Part shown: positions 44,488 to 56,411 of the stretch, in pieces
Layout: each line of letters begins with the position of its first letter
Position numbering within the stretch: position 1 is the first letter of the stretch
Assembly (NCBI GenBank): GCA_037176845.1
Contig: JAYKXP010000211.1
Coordinates: 1 to 63,951 of the forward strand
Source: Paramarasmius palmivorus
Taxonomy: Eukaryota > Basidiomycota > Agaricomycetes > Agaricales > Marasmiaceae
DNA length: 63,951 bases
Direction of reading: 5' to 3'
Program-made: the position numbers and the translations under genes
Notes under the pieces: model-generated
What the model saw: only the letters and a program-made list of their open reading frames with translations
What the model was told of the DNA's origin: nothing
The model's database searches: none

Positions 44488-45071
44488 TGAGCTTATCTTC
44501 ATTGTTAATGTTATCCGCTGAATCACCTCTTGCAGAATGCTGATGACAGGAGACGGGGCCTCCGAGTGGCTGAATACGTTCATAGACGTGTAAATGTTTG
44601 CATGCAATACATTCATTAATTACCCTGACTCGCAACTTATTGAACTGGTTGGCCCGAGTCCCGACGACGGACCTCGGCGGAAAACGATCGTAGCCACATG
44701 ACATTGATGGTGTTGCGACTAATTCCGATGACATCCGACGTTCCATGGCGCCTTGTTAAGTAAGATGTGCATGCTAAAGAAAGAGTGAGAAATTTAAACG
44801 ATGTTACTGTGGACCTACGTATGCATCGTCCTCGAACCCTCATGAGCATCTTATATGTCTAGGATATTCGAGTACAATACTGATTTATCAATGAGGATAA
44901 CGCATGAGAACCTAGACTCGGACCGCGGTAGAGGCCTGAGATTCTGTCCGTGCCGGCAGTGCACTACCTAATCTAGCGCCAGCACTTCCTAAAGCATCTG
45001 CTAATATACTCTCTTTTCAATCACAATGGCCCCCTTCACATTGTATTGTCCTCCTTTCACTAAAACGGCCA
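44488..45071. other. Intergenic, no gene seen
   Basis: Short open frames on the minus strand overlap the tail of the WD40-like gene and show no motif. A/T-rich stretches near 44860-45010 may be the upstream region of the 45072 gene. Confidence 0.4.
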
Positions 45072-45984
45072 ATGAAACAAAAAAGGGCACAAGGTACGTG
45101 AAGTCAGGCGATCTACTTTTTCTCGTGCGAGGATTCTAAGCATATTTGCAGATTTTGAGGAGTTGGAGGAAGACGAGTTACTACTTAGGCCGCCTACATG
45201 CAAGAGACAGCGAGAGGAACATGGAGAGGATGCTCGTGATAAGGCGAGGATAGCGAAACGTATCGGTTGCTCTCTTGATAAATCAACAAATAACCCAGAA
45301 GAGGAGGTCGAAGGTAGATTGAGCACCAATGACATTGGGAGTAGGGGGAAATCTCAGAGAGAAGTTTACGGTATGCAAGACTGACAACACACTCTTGGGA
45401 TTACTAACACGATAACAGGCAAACTAGCAGGATATTTCGATAACACGGAAGATGTATACGACAACTACTCAGACCCCAAACCTGAAAAACGCGGTATATA
45501 TACCGGCTTTGAAATAATAGGCATGGCTGTAGTGGATGAGCACTTGCTCTACGGGGCGATCGACCAAGGGATCCCAGCGTTCCTGGCTTCTTGCCGTTGG
45601 GTTCAGGACCTGCCCTTGAAAGAGGCCCTAGCATGCGGACAAAACCTCTATCCATCCATCGTCTTGCCTATGACACAGTGGGTAGTCCATCACCTCAAGT
45701 CGTGGACCGAAGACCAATACAATGAATTTATGGAGGAGAACCGGACCGACCCCATACCGAGTGACATGCAGGTCTTGACTGCCGCGACTTGCATGTACTG
45801 CTCTGCAGAAAACATCTCTTACCAAGGATCAACCACTATACATCCGCTGTTGAGGAATTATCAGCACGCATTGGAGAAGGTACGTCAACTCTTACACTCG
45901 AACGTAGCTGCACTGAGCTTCCCATAGGAGGAACAGCGGAAACAACAAGAGCTAGCCATGTATAATTACCTGCACTGGGCTTGA
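45072..45984 (+). CDS. Unrecognised protein, four exons
   Basis: Exons 45072-45093, 45152-45370, 45419-45879 and 45928-45984 close in frame: 252 residues. The N-terminal third is charged (DFEELEEDELLL, KRQREEHGEDARDKARIAKR) and disordered-looking. The globular part has GFEIIGMAVVDEHLLYGAID, WVQDLPLKEALACGQNLYP and SIVLPMTQWVVHHLKSW, then a CMYC motif. No family recognised. The start is chosen because only the ATG at 45072 gives the right phase over the first intron. Confidence 0.6.
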
Positions 45985-46700
45985 AACGACAAACGCTCGG
46001 TGTACGGTTAACCGAAATTCCCCTCGCAGAAACTCCAAAGGCCGGCCACGCAGGGTTACTTTTATCTTCCGCTTCAGTTGTGTACAATTGGTACTTGGCT
46101 TGAAACGGACTAAAATCACTCTTTGATTTATGTTTGTCACTGACGAAGTCGCGTTGTACAATCTTGTAGGATACACGATATACTAATAGTGATGATATGG
46201 TGATGGCCGTCTCCTGGACTACCAAGTCAGAGAGACAACCAACGCCGACAAAGCGCTATGTGCCAACGGTGCCGCTCCAGTCGTAACGTACATCAAAATT
46301 TCTTTGGCTGGCTAGGTACATAAGATAGGGTTGAGTATGTGAAAATGACGCAAAGGTGGTACAGATGAATCAACCTCTTGTTTTTAATGATTTAGACCTA
46401 GCGCTCGTCGCATTTCCGAGATGAGCTAGAGTGATGAAGATACACGCACCCAGCTGCTGAAATGCCTTTCCGAATGTGGAATTTGACGGCGTGGCCAAAG
46501 TAAAACATAGAACCCAATAGAATTCTCTGACGATTATACAGATACGTAGTGTGTACATCGGCGAAAGTGCCGAGACGGTGTGGGAGATAACACGTATGCG
46601 ACAATGACAATGATAGCAATAACAAGACGAGAGATCTATCATAACTATTAGACCACGCCAACAGACTTATAGTGATATACGCACTTACCGAATTTTCTGC
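45985..46700. other. Intergenic, no gene seen
   Basis: About 700 bp between two small genes that converge. Open frames of up to 129 codons exist on the minus strand without motifs or plausible exon structure. Confidence 0.4.
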
Positions 46701-47096
46701 TCAGTAACAACGCAACCTAAACCACTTCGGCTCCCTAGGCAACTTGAACTCCTCCTTCATGGCTTCAATCTTCTCCTCCGGTGGTATCTTCAATTTGGCC
46801 GCGTCTTCATTACTCGCCAGGATAATGGCTTGTGAGGATCTACTTCTGTCGCGAGTAATGAATACCAGGCCGTTTGTTGTCTTGGGCCAGATTTTACGCC
46901 TCATGCGGCCTCTTAAGAAGATTATCTGGGTCATTGGGTCATCGGCCGCAATTTGCAGGTGTTTGTTGAGTTCGGCGAGGTCTTCGCGGTCGAGTTGAAA
47001 GCCAAAGACCCAAATGTCTTCGCCTGGCCTGGCCAGTCGGGGTAATCGACGTTTCGTTGTGGCAGTTGGCTCGACGGCAGGTATCGTGGTGGACAT
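46701..47096 (-). CDS. Small single-exon hypothetical protein
   Basis: An uninterrupted 131-residue frame starting MSTTIPAVEPTATTKRRLPR and ending EPKWFRLRCY. Composition is protein-like: a folded centre (DIWVFGFQLDREDLAELNKH, PMTQIIFLRGRMRRK, GLVFITRDRSRSSQAIIL) and a Lys/Glu-rich end. I recognise no family. The absence of introns is unusual for this window. Confidence 0.6.
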   Translation of the reverse strand: MSTTIPAVEPTATTKRRLPRLARPGEDIWVFGFQLDREDLAELNKHLQIAADDPMTQIIFLRGRMRRKIWPKTTNGLVFITRDRSRSSQAIILASNEDAAKLKIPPEEKIEAMKEEFKLPREPKWFRLRCY

Positions 47097-47464
47097 CTAC
47101 AGCAGATTGTTAGTGTCTCCACGAATGATATCGACGCAGGCTTACTCAGCCATGGGGTCTCCAATAATGAACCAACCATGGTAAATGCCATAAGGCCTCA
47201 ACACATCTCACAAGGCAGTTGTCTTTCCATATAAGGATATCTCACAAAGGCCTAGAGACTCGAAAAGGGCCCTCAAAAAGGACCCTAGACAGAATTGAAC
47301 CATAAGCATCAATGTTGAATGTAATCAGCAGTCGGCGAGTTACACCTCAACATTACCACTTCCCCAAAGACCCAGTGTATAATAGGCACTTTTATAACAA
47401 ATACATACCAATGAAATCTCTATTAACGACGTTTCACGCATCGCTCGCAAATTAGTATCTACAC
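47097..47464. other. Intergenic, no gene seen
   Basis: Non-coding. A weak tRNA-like B-box word occurs near 47300 on the minus strand but does not fold into a tRNA. Confidence 0.45.
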
Positions 47465-50400
47465 TTACAGGTCACAATCCCAGTCAATATTACTGTCGTA
47501 CTCGCTTGCATCGTCCTCATCGTTCTGAGGCTGAAAGGTAGTATTCCGTGTGTCATCGTCCCAATACTTCTGCGCCTCTTCGTCTTCCGAATACCCATCA
47601 TTATCGTACTCGCTCGCATCGTTCTCGTTCCCTGGTTGAAAGGCAATACTCCGCGCTTCCTCATCGTCCGAATAGTTCCGCGTTTCTTCATCGTCTGAAT
47701 ACCAATCTTGTTCTGCGTCGTCCCTCTGCACACGGTCGCAATGTTCCTCCTCCTCGCCAGCTTCCGCCTCCTCATCATCATCTTTTTCTGCGGCATCCTC
47801 CGCCGCTGCCTCTTCCCCAGCCTTTGCAATTAGCTCTGCCTCTCTCCTCACCCGCTCCGCCACCTCTGCTACCTTCTGTGCCACCTCCTCCATTCTTCCA
47901 TCCTCGAACGCCTTGGCCCAAAGACATTCAAATTTCCACTTGAGGTTACGTTGTAATGCTGCCTGGGTGGTGGCAAATGCACGCCTTCCCTCCCAATCCG
48001 ATGAGCTGCCAAAGGTACGTGTTTCAGCATGCTTGTCCCAGTCTGCAGCCTTCCACTCCAGATATGCCAGCGACCTTCTCATCTCCTCTCGCAATAACAG
48101 CACCTCTTCCGTTGCTCTCTTCGCTCTGGCCCTGCTCTTACACCACTCTGAACGCAGAATCTCATTATCATTCTCATCTGTCCCATCCTCTAGATCTATC
48201 TTGCCTCCTGCATGCCATATCCACGAATAACCCTTGCGCGTCTCCCCGGTCCCATACGTAGTCCGATGATTCCACTCTGTGCGATCAACAACGAGAAGAT
48301 TTCTGGCCTCTACTGGAGCGTTATCTTCCACATCTTTCAGCGGCCTTCCCATCTCTCTCTCCTCCGCATCGTCTTCTTCGTTTGTACCTTGACGACCTGG
48401 ACCTTGACGAACCGCTGCAGGGTCTCGATAGCTTCGAATGTCCTCGTTGTTCAGCACACGCAGCGTCTGCTCCCATGGACCCGGGCCTGTAAGATGCAGA
48501 TGGCTCTTCCGAGCCCCACGATACTTCGTTGCAGCACGCTGAATTCGGGAAACAACCCGATTAATGGTGTCCCATGTGCGATGAGAGTCTCGCTGACCTC
48601 GTATGTTGGTGTTTTTGAACAGCAACATACGAGTCTTCACACGTAACGCGTGTCTGAGAGAATGCAAGGCGTCGTAGCAGCGAGCCAATTGCAACCGCCC
48701 TTCAATACGTGGAAGTGTCGGTATGCAGACTTGCACAAAGTGATCCGATGGGATGTCGGAAGCCAGCCAAATACTGACATTTTCTGGCTCTACCTCGGAA
48801 CTGTCCTCCGCTCTGTCGATGCTTGCCAAATACGAAGCGAGACCGGGCATGTATATGGGTCGAAGTTCTTCATAGGCCTGAATGCGTCGGCGAAGAGCGG
48901 AGCGTTGCTCTGCCATTTTTCGTGATTGATTCGCAGTAGGAGATCTTGTTTGCTCATCAAAGGTCTGGCGCATCTTCTGTCTATACCAGCCAACATCAGC
49001 ATAATTCACAAAAAGCAAGCACCTATGGACTTACTGAGTATCCCTGATTTCCAATGCTAACATCACAAACCCCGCTGCATCAACTGCATGGTACTGGACC
49101 CCTCCAGCTATTACTCGCTCATGCTCTTCCCAGGAGAGCTCAGTGAGAGCTTCGTCGACACTGAGGACTTGAGATATTGTTAGTTACAAATGTCAGCATA
49201 AGATGACAAACACAAAGCTCACTCACATTCCTCGCTGATGGCGTACGGATTTTCGACATCCGCCTTAGGTGTCGGTGCCTGTTCCCAGGTTTGACACATC
49301 TGCTCCCAACGTTCCACGAGTTCGGCATCCAAATTGGCTGTCAGACCTTCATGCTCTGATACATGTTTTGCTCGGTCTTTTACTGCCCCCCGATAGCGCC
49401 TAAGCATGGTCAAACCTGTACACAGATGAGCTGATGAGAGTCTAACATCCACCGATGTAAGCGTACCTAAGCCCACCAACTTCTCCCAGTTCCACTCAGC
49501 AACCTGTGAGTCGATGTAATCTTCCCGTGAACCTGGGCCCATGGTTTTCGTGGCGTTCCCCAGGTTGTTATGCTCGCCCCAGACTCTTTCCATAACCTCT
49601 CCGTCAGTGTTACCCGCGCCTGGAATATAGTTCAACGAGTACTGCTCGTGATTGGCCTGTTTGTGTCCCGGTTCGTGTAATTTGCCGATTCCTGGTGTCA
49701 TCTTCGTCGACGGATTCTCCAGCCTGATGTCTGAAGGTAGCTTCCGCAGCCGGCTTAGCAGGTTCACGAACCATTGGCATGCAACATCATAGATTGCCAG
49801 AAGTTGGAGTAACGCCAGAAAATCTTGGAGCGCCTTTCGAAACACATAATCCGAACTTGAGTATCTTCAGACCCGATATCAGTAATGATTTCCTATTGTG
49901 GTGGTCTTTCTACTCACCGCTCGCCCTTGTGCAGGTTACCTAGTCTTACAACCATTTCACTCCGTCCACATGCTACCCCGACCACGCCAGTGTAACGTAG
50001 ACCTTTCGAAAACTTGGTATTTTGCTTGGCTAGCGCAGCCAACGGGACACAGTTGTTTATCTGTCACATCAAGCGATCAGTAACGAACGAGAACAAACCA
50101 CTGAGTATACCTACGACATCCTCATCGCCCTTTGACATTGTCCATCTCTCGTAAGGTACTCGTCTAACGAAGTATCCCATGCCATCATTGAGGGCAGGGT
50201 CTCTTGAATGAGACGAGACTAGCTGCTCCTTCAGCCGAAAATTCCCGTCTATGCACAGACACAGACGGTAAAGAAATCTGACATTCATTATTAGCGCCAG
50301 CAGAAGTTGAGTAAATCTGAGATCTCTCACTGCCGTGGGTCACTCTCCCAATCGAGAGGCAGATTGATACCGGGATACGGGCATGAAGGGCACTTGATTG

Positions 50401-51729
50401 TGAGCCAGCCCTCCAGTTCCTCTTCCAGACGTTTGATATCGTCCAACGTTGCAGGATGCTCGTCGTCCACTACCCCTTTTTTGACGTGGACATTCTCTTT
50501 ACGTCCATTACTAGCACCACCGGAGAAAGACTGTTCGTGGCCCAGGCCAGCCCACATAAGCAGCTTCAGATGTCGCCACTGGCGAATCATACGAAGGAAA
50601 GGTCGGTATCGTGATTTTGGGAGATTGAGACGAGTTTTGTCAGTCATCTTCTCGAGAGCTCGGTAAAAATCGTGAGCCGATCCTTTCGTGGTGGCGGATT
50701 GATTATGAATGGAGCGCAGGAGTGTGAAGGAGGCACATGTCATAATATGCCCCTCCGTCAACGTTGCGGGATACAGACCACGGCGCAATAACTGAAGGTA
50801 TTGGGGTATCCGTTTGCCGCAACCACAGAACTGAATCTTGACGTCGTGTATTCCATTTACATGGAGAATTCGGAGCTTTGAGTGACATGCGATGGGTCGT
50901 ACACAATCTCGACTCATGTGGTTCAGCTGTACCACCTGGCCAAGTCCTTTGAGGGAAGTTCTTTGAAATCCTGTCCCATTCCATTCCTGCGTGGTTTAAG
51001 TATATTGCAATACGTGTAGTGACATCAAGAGATACACACCTCCAGCCAATGAAATGGTTGATCGCGGTGTCTTCGCAAGCAACAGATTTCACAAATCATG
51101 TCACCGAAAAAGCACTCTCGACATCGAAATTTTGCGACCCGTCTCTCCTGTTCTTGACCACTGGGATCTTTTCCTCCGCAGTCGCTACATGCGACTTGAT
51201 TCTTGCAATCAGCCCTGCCTTTCGCTCTCAACAGCTCCTGTAAGAATACCGCGCGGTAGTTGGCTTTCCAGTGGATATTGGGACGTTTCTGTGGATAGAG
51301 CGTCAGCCAGACCCTTCTTTTCTTATTAAAACAAATGCCTACAGCCTTCCATGACTTCCTCTTGCGCTTTTTGCCCTTTCCCCGGAGGTGTTCAGTACCG
51401 AGCGGCAGCAGCTCGTGCGAAGCCTCCTCGTCCATCCAACCGCTCTCGCTATCCAATGCGACTGTCTCAGCCTCCGATACGGCTTCCGAAAGCTCTTCTG
51501 ACATCTCTATGGATACTCCTCCATCCGAAAACGCGTCTTCTTCATTCGAGAGAGAGGCCCATTCCACTCCCCTGGTCCAGGTTGATCTTCCTTTGGCAGG
51601 CGACCTTTGAGTAAAATACGACTGGCCTGAGCTCCCAATGTAGCCTTCCCGGGAAGGTATGACTTCGAAGTCGTCTTTGAGGGGTACACGGTCGTGATAA
51701 GAGGAATGATTCTGCCGACGTTTGCGCAT
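47465..51729 (-). CDS. KDZ transposase with CxC2 cysteine cluster
   Basis: Kyakuja-Dileera-Zisupton-type DNA transposase. Start MRKRRQNHSSYHDR at 51729. In order: acidic N-terminus and KKRKRKS basic motif; CxC2 zinc-binding cluster (CSDCGG, FRCRECFFGDMICEICC, HRDQPFHWLE, then CGCGKRIPQYLQLLRRG); RLCLCIDGNFRLKEQ; a block ending VTGV-type sequence, read here as YTGVVGVACGRSEM; GNLHKGERYSSSDYVF; YDVACQWFVNL; MTPGIGKLHEPGH; GDGEVMERVWGEHN; TKTMGPGSREDYIDS. A long C-terminal helical region follows, ending in an acidic tail with repeats of FQP..N..DASEYD and YSDDEE. Introns lie near 51301-51354, 50985-51030, 50290-50326, 50070-50115, 49862-49915, 49145-49220 and 48975-49035. In other KDZ proteins I remember GDLQKGERY and CARH; here D is N and RH is RS, so activity is in doubt. 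The frame is otherwise open. Confidence 0.8.
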
Positions 51730-51891
51730 AAGGGATGCAATCAACAAATCTTTGACGTGTCATGTGACGATGGGCATCTTTTCACCACGGTTCTACTTCT
51801 CCGTATCAAGCTTATATACATATCTTGACTGTGTTCTACTCATCAAAATCAAGCATAATATTCACCCATCGACAAGCGTTCGATATATCTA

Positions 51892-52960
51892 TCAACGACG
51901 AACAGCATTACGCTTCTTAAACATCTGCCTAGCCTCCGCTTCTGTGTCTGCAACTAAGATATCGGAGACTTGCACGTTTTCCAGATTCTCCGGTCCCACC
52001 AAGTCCAGTAATCTTCCCCTAGACACAACGACATCAGTACGTAGGTTGGTGGGCATGATAGGTCACTAACTTCTGGCAGATACCTGGGTTTGAACCCCGA
52101 AGAACAGCGAACCAGTGGTCCTCGTGGGCCTGAAGCGAAAGGTATGCCAGCAAGCCTGACGACGAGCAGGCATCATAGGCTTGCTGCGCCTCCTCGTAGC
52201 TGTTAAACCCTTGAATGATGGCGCCCGAGACGTTCTGACCTACGCGGGCCGCCGCCGCCCTTTAAGTAGTACCGTTAGTATTGACCGCAATGTCATCATA
52301 TAGCGACACGTACCAAGATTCGAAGACGGAGCTAACACCGTCTCTTCCATTCAGAACAAGATAGCCTCCCTTTGGTCCTTTCCTTGCTCGCTTTTTGGGA
52401 GTCGGCGATAACAGCTTGACAGGACTTCGTGGAGGCAGCGAACGCTTGATTGACGGAGATGGAGTCGGCATTCCGGGATCTTCCACTATGATGCTTCCAC
52501 CAGGGCTCAGTGGAACGGATCTCATGAGCTCCTCGGTCTCACTGTCATCGTACTGACCGTCGCTTGATGACCCGCGTGAAAGGGCTGAAGAATAATGTGT
52601 CGAAACAGGAGATGAGGCGTTTGACGGACGAGTGAACGCTTTCCGGTTCCCTAGAAGCTCTTGCAGGTCCTCTGATTACATTTGTATCAATTTCTATATC
52701 TCTCTCACAGACCCGTGTACTCACCAAACGCATCCTCAGCTTCACATGCTGCCCGTTCCGCTGCTCGTATGTGTGTTTCCAATTCATCCTGATAGAAACG
52801 CACGCGTCCATTGTGCCAGTGGACGTCTGGAACTGTGTCATCACACCAGACAGAACCAGCAGGTAACCACGCACCGTTGAGAGCCTTGCGTAGTCGTTGA
52901 CGGGGATCATCCTCGTCATCTGAGGAATCTTTGGACCTAATCAGAATGCCTTCTTGCAAC
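51892..52960 (-). CDS. RNase H1 N-terminal (viroplasmin-like) domain protein
   Basis: Ends NVQVSDILVADTEAEARQMF and a basic tail at the TGA at 51892. Coding segments: about 52705-52940 (DSSDDEDDPRQRLRKALNG, then WHNGRVRFYQDELETHI), about 52316-52680 (Ser/Pro-rich with KKRARKGPKG), about 52084-52262, and 51892-52018. The module GGYLVLNGRDGVSSVFESW, joined over a short intron to ARVGQNVSGAIIQGFNSYEE, fits the RNase H1 N-terminal domain, which binds RNA/DNA hybrids or dsRNA in its best-known members. HWFAVLRGSNPGICQK may be a second, weaker copy. No RNase H catalytic domain is present. The 5' end is not resolved. It lies 160 bp upstream of the KDZ start on the same strand. Confidence 0.6.
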
Positions 52961-54972
52961 TGATATTACTTCGCTCACCTTGAATAACCACAGCCCTTTC
53001 TCCCTTCATGCCTTGGGCGAAATGGGACCACCAACGATGACCTTTCCTCCATTTAAGTGGGCCAATCCTGGGCGCCGAGTATTTTGTTCCATATCAGAAC
53101 AACCACATGTAGTCAGAGCAAAGAGATTTGAGATTGCCAATTACTGAAAGGAACAACCCCGAACCTGGTCACTAAGGTATCGATAAGTCAAGGCACAGAT
53201 CTGGGGAGTAGAAAACACTCACATACCTCCGTCTACATTTCAAGTTCATTGCAAGGTTTTATTGTTCTGGAGCGGAGAGCCATCGTCGAAGAATGTGTGG
53301 ACCGGGGAGCCAAACGAGGAGCCAGGGAACATGGAAGTAGGAGCGAAGAAGCGAACCGTGAGAGAAATAGGTTCGGCAACCTTTTCCGCGTGTCATGAGA
53401 TCGACACGCCTCTCCGCCGACTACTTACTTCAATACTTACTGCAATCCTCACCTCAGGCTCTTCATCCACTCAATTCACTAGCCACTCATTAGCTTTCTC
53501 CGAATCTGTCCGACCTGAACCTTTGAAATATGCAGAAACTATTGCTATCGGTTGGTACCTGACAAGCCGCTCAGTATCATCTCAAATTGACGCTCGCTCT
53601 GACATGAATCAATGATTGAGGATAGTACTTTGTCCTACCTAGCGGTATTAGCAGTATATGCGGAGTCGATGACACCAAAACCAATCGTCACTGGTCGCAT
53701 ATCTCCTCCAGAAGTGGCGATTACAACTGTAACTCGGTCTACGAGCTGGACCGTAAAATGGCCACGACATAATAGCTGTTCGCGTCAAGCTTTAATATCA
53801 TCCATTATCATACATTGTTCTGCGCGTTTGGGATCGCATATCTGCATGGTAACCAACATGTCTGATTGCATCTGCAGCCGTGCGTTCTCTAATAAAATTT
53901 GAAACAAGGTCAAACGTGAACACCTTCGTATTAACATGGGTCAAGTTAGGTGGTCTCGGTATACATCGGTGGTTCAATCAACTTTCCACTACGTTCAGGC
54001 AAACTAAACTGCGAACCAAGTCTTGATACTATATTAGATAGGGCAGGGATATCAACCAGCTGAAAAAGAAACCAGTTGAAGACTGCACATACTAGGTCCA
54101 AAGTCGATATTATGCATTGCCTTATGCACTCCCCAGATGCACTTCAAATCACACCTATAGTAGGTCACGGTCATTCATGAAATTTAAATCAGAAATTTAG
54201 ATGTGACCCTCAATGATTCAAATCCAACCTCAAATCCAAGACGGGATCTCTGGCTAGCATGTCAGATAGAATTGCAATCAACAACCGCTTTGACCAACAT
54301 ACCGCTTGTCAATGCCTCGACTCGGAACGAGTTGAGAGTTATATAAAAGGTAAGCACTAGCCGTACTGGATACTTTTATGATTCTAAGTATGTTAGAACT
54401 TCATGATGGGTTATACTCAGTGGCTGAACGACCGCTCATCTCAATCGGCACCGGCTTGACTTTAGAGGCACTAGTTCATCCACCCAAAGTGGGGGTTTTC
54501 GCCCTTCCAGTGGTTATCCAACTAATATACTTGGGTTTATTGGATCTCAAAGGTCATAATGATTCTCCACAGTCTCATATTCCTTATATTGCGCTAGGTA
54601 CTTGCTCAGACGCTCATCAAGCGCCGCATCGGTCGACTCGGAGAGCGGTGATGTTCTGATGCAAGAGGTGAGAGTCTCATTTCCGAGATTGCCGGGTGAT
54701 GAGAGTCTCATATTTCGCCCGTGGTAATCAGACGATGAGTCAGCGATAGGATTGTTTGTGGGATCAACTGTGATCCACAAACCCTCTTTCTACGTTACCA
54801 TGATACGCCGTGCAAGTAGTAAAACTACTGACTCTCGCTTCACAGATAGGCTTGCAGCACACCGTTTATATCACATGGATAGCAGTTCCGGAGGACACAC
54901 TACAGATGAAGACGACGAGTTTGGTAGTACCTTAGGCGCGTTCTTTATAGCTCACTCAATTGACCGTTGCTG
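52961..54972. other. Gene-poor stretch, no supported gene
   Basis: The first part may hold the missing 5' exon of the 51892 gene (a frame starting MEQNTRRPGLAHLNGG at about 53090). The remainder has open frames up to 117 codons (53262-53615, 54378-54659, both +) without motifs. Confidence 0.35.
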
Positions 54973-56023
54973 ATGACATTGGCACCTTTACTAGTTGAAA
55001 CACCATGTCCTCCTTCCCGCTCACGTCTTCCATACACTACTAAGAACGACCCCAAAGTGGGTCGCGCACACTGTCTCAAGGACCTCAAGAAAGTCAGTCG
55101 AAGACCTTCTCCCCTAAAGCCTTCCAAAACCAAGTCAACAGGTAGGCGGAAATTCATAGCTAGAGTCCAATCACGTCCAACAACCCCACTACAGCTTGTG
55201 GCCGACCTCCCGCGCGAATTTTTCTTCTGCCCAAGCCAAGGTCTAAATCTGGTGCGTTGCTCTTCTCCCCGCGTAAGGGTAGAATCGTAGGTTACGATTA
55301 TAACAGCGGCACATTTGCAAACCAAAAAGGCTGCGGCTGAATTGAAAATTCGGAAACGGATGGCAGAACTCCAGCAGATACGGTTACACCGGGAGGCCTT
55401 GGGCCGCGAGAAAACGAGGGTATCCTTAGCCCGAGAGAGACCGGGTCATACCGCTGCAGGGCCAGATTCTCCACCAGGTGACGATTTAGCACCAGAATCG
55501 CCTAAGGTTGATGATTTAAGCGCCAGCGAGGAGCGTATGGTCACAGTCTTCACAGACCCCCTCGGACAAAAATGCATGGGGTTATCTTCAGAGCCAACTG
55601 GTCGGGACCGACCCTCGCCCTGCGACACCAGAGAGCATAAGCGACATCAGCAAGCCTCCAATTCACGCAGGTATTACCAGAACCATCGTTCCGAGATAAG
55701 GCTTCGGGTCAAGGAAAGACGTGCGAGGTGAGGATATCATCCTGTTAACGTTACAGGGTAGCTGATGAATCGGATTGCGTTCTGTTAAAATTTTAGGCAG
55801 GCAGAGATTCTACGGAGTTCCTCCGAAGAAATCAGGAACGATATATTGGAAGCCAAGCGTCGGAAACAGAGAGAGTACTCTCGGAAGCACCGAGAAGCCA
55901 ATCGTTCTGCGATAAATGCGAGGGAACGGGAGCGACGAAAGCGTCAGAGGTATGATTGGTAGACCAATATGGACCAGGAGAGTCGTTAATCCAAATTTTA
56001 GGGACCTGAAAGAGGTGGTGTAG
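54973..56023 (+). CDS. Highly basic hypothetical protein
   Basis: Segments at about 54973-55243, 55308-55726, 55797-55949 and 56002-56023 form a plausible gene ending in TAG at 56021. The second half is unusually rich in Arg/Lys/Glu: RRYYQNHRSEIRLRVKERRAR, then KRRKQREYSRKHREANRSA and ARERERRKRQRD. This looks like one long basic helix, as in nucleic-acid-binding coiled coils, but it lacks the bZIP leucine spacing. Earlier exons have KTKSTGRRKFIARV and an acidic linker. The first join needs an unusual donor (GTCTAA) or another model. Function unknown. Confidence 0.45.
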
Positions 56024-56411
56024 ATGAGCACGCCAATGGTAGTTTCCCCTTTGAGATGTCATTGTAGTCTAGACTGAATCGAATATTACCATATAACCGT
56101 GTTATGCGAGAGCGATTGGAGAGCGAACCTAATTTGTGGAACAAGCGGTGAGGTTCTGATGGGACAGGGTGGCAAGAATTTGATAATCTGGTGAGGATCT
56201 GACCAGGGTGGTGAGGATTTGATAGCGCCATCGGTTTCTGTGGCAGGTGGTGAGGGTTTGATTGCGCCATCCAAGCGTCCGTATGTTCGGTGACGATGAT
56301 TTAACAGCTTCCGAGGTCTTTTTTTTTGGTATCGGATCGCCAGACAAATTTGAGAGAACATATGAATATTTGGCGGTACTTTTGTGCTACTACCAGTATA
56401 CATACTCCTAA
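56024..56411. other. Intergenic with a degenerate GGTGAGGAT/TTGAT repeat
   Basis: Around 56150-56300 the words GGTGAGG-TTTGAT, ATCTGACCAGGGTGGTGAGG and GCGCCATC recur two to four times in a loose tandem pattern. No gene seen; it lies between two converging genes. Confidence 0.4.

Noticed and set aside
44345..44746. 133-codon minus-strand open frame
   Set aside because: Overlaps the last exon of the WD40-like gene and has no motif; most likely a shadow.
47280..47370. tRNA-like sequence on the minus strand (B-box word, CTGCTGA loop)
   Set aside because: No matching A-box at the right distance and no acceptor stem; the T-stem does not pair.
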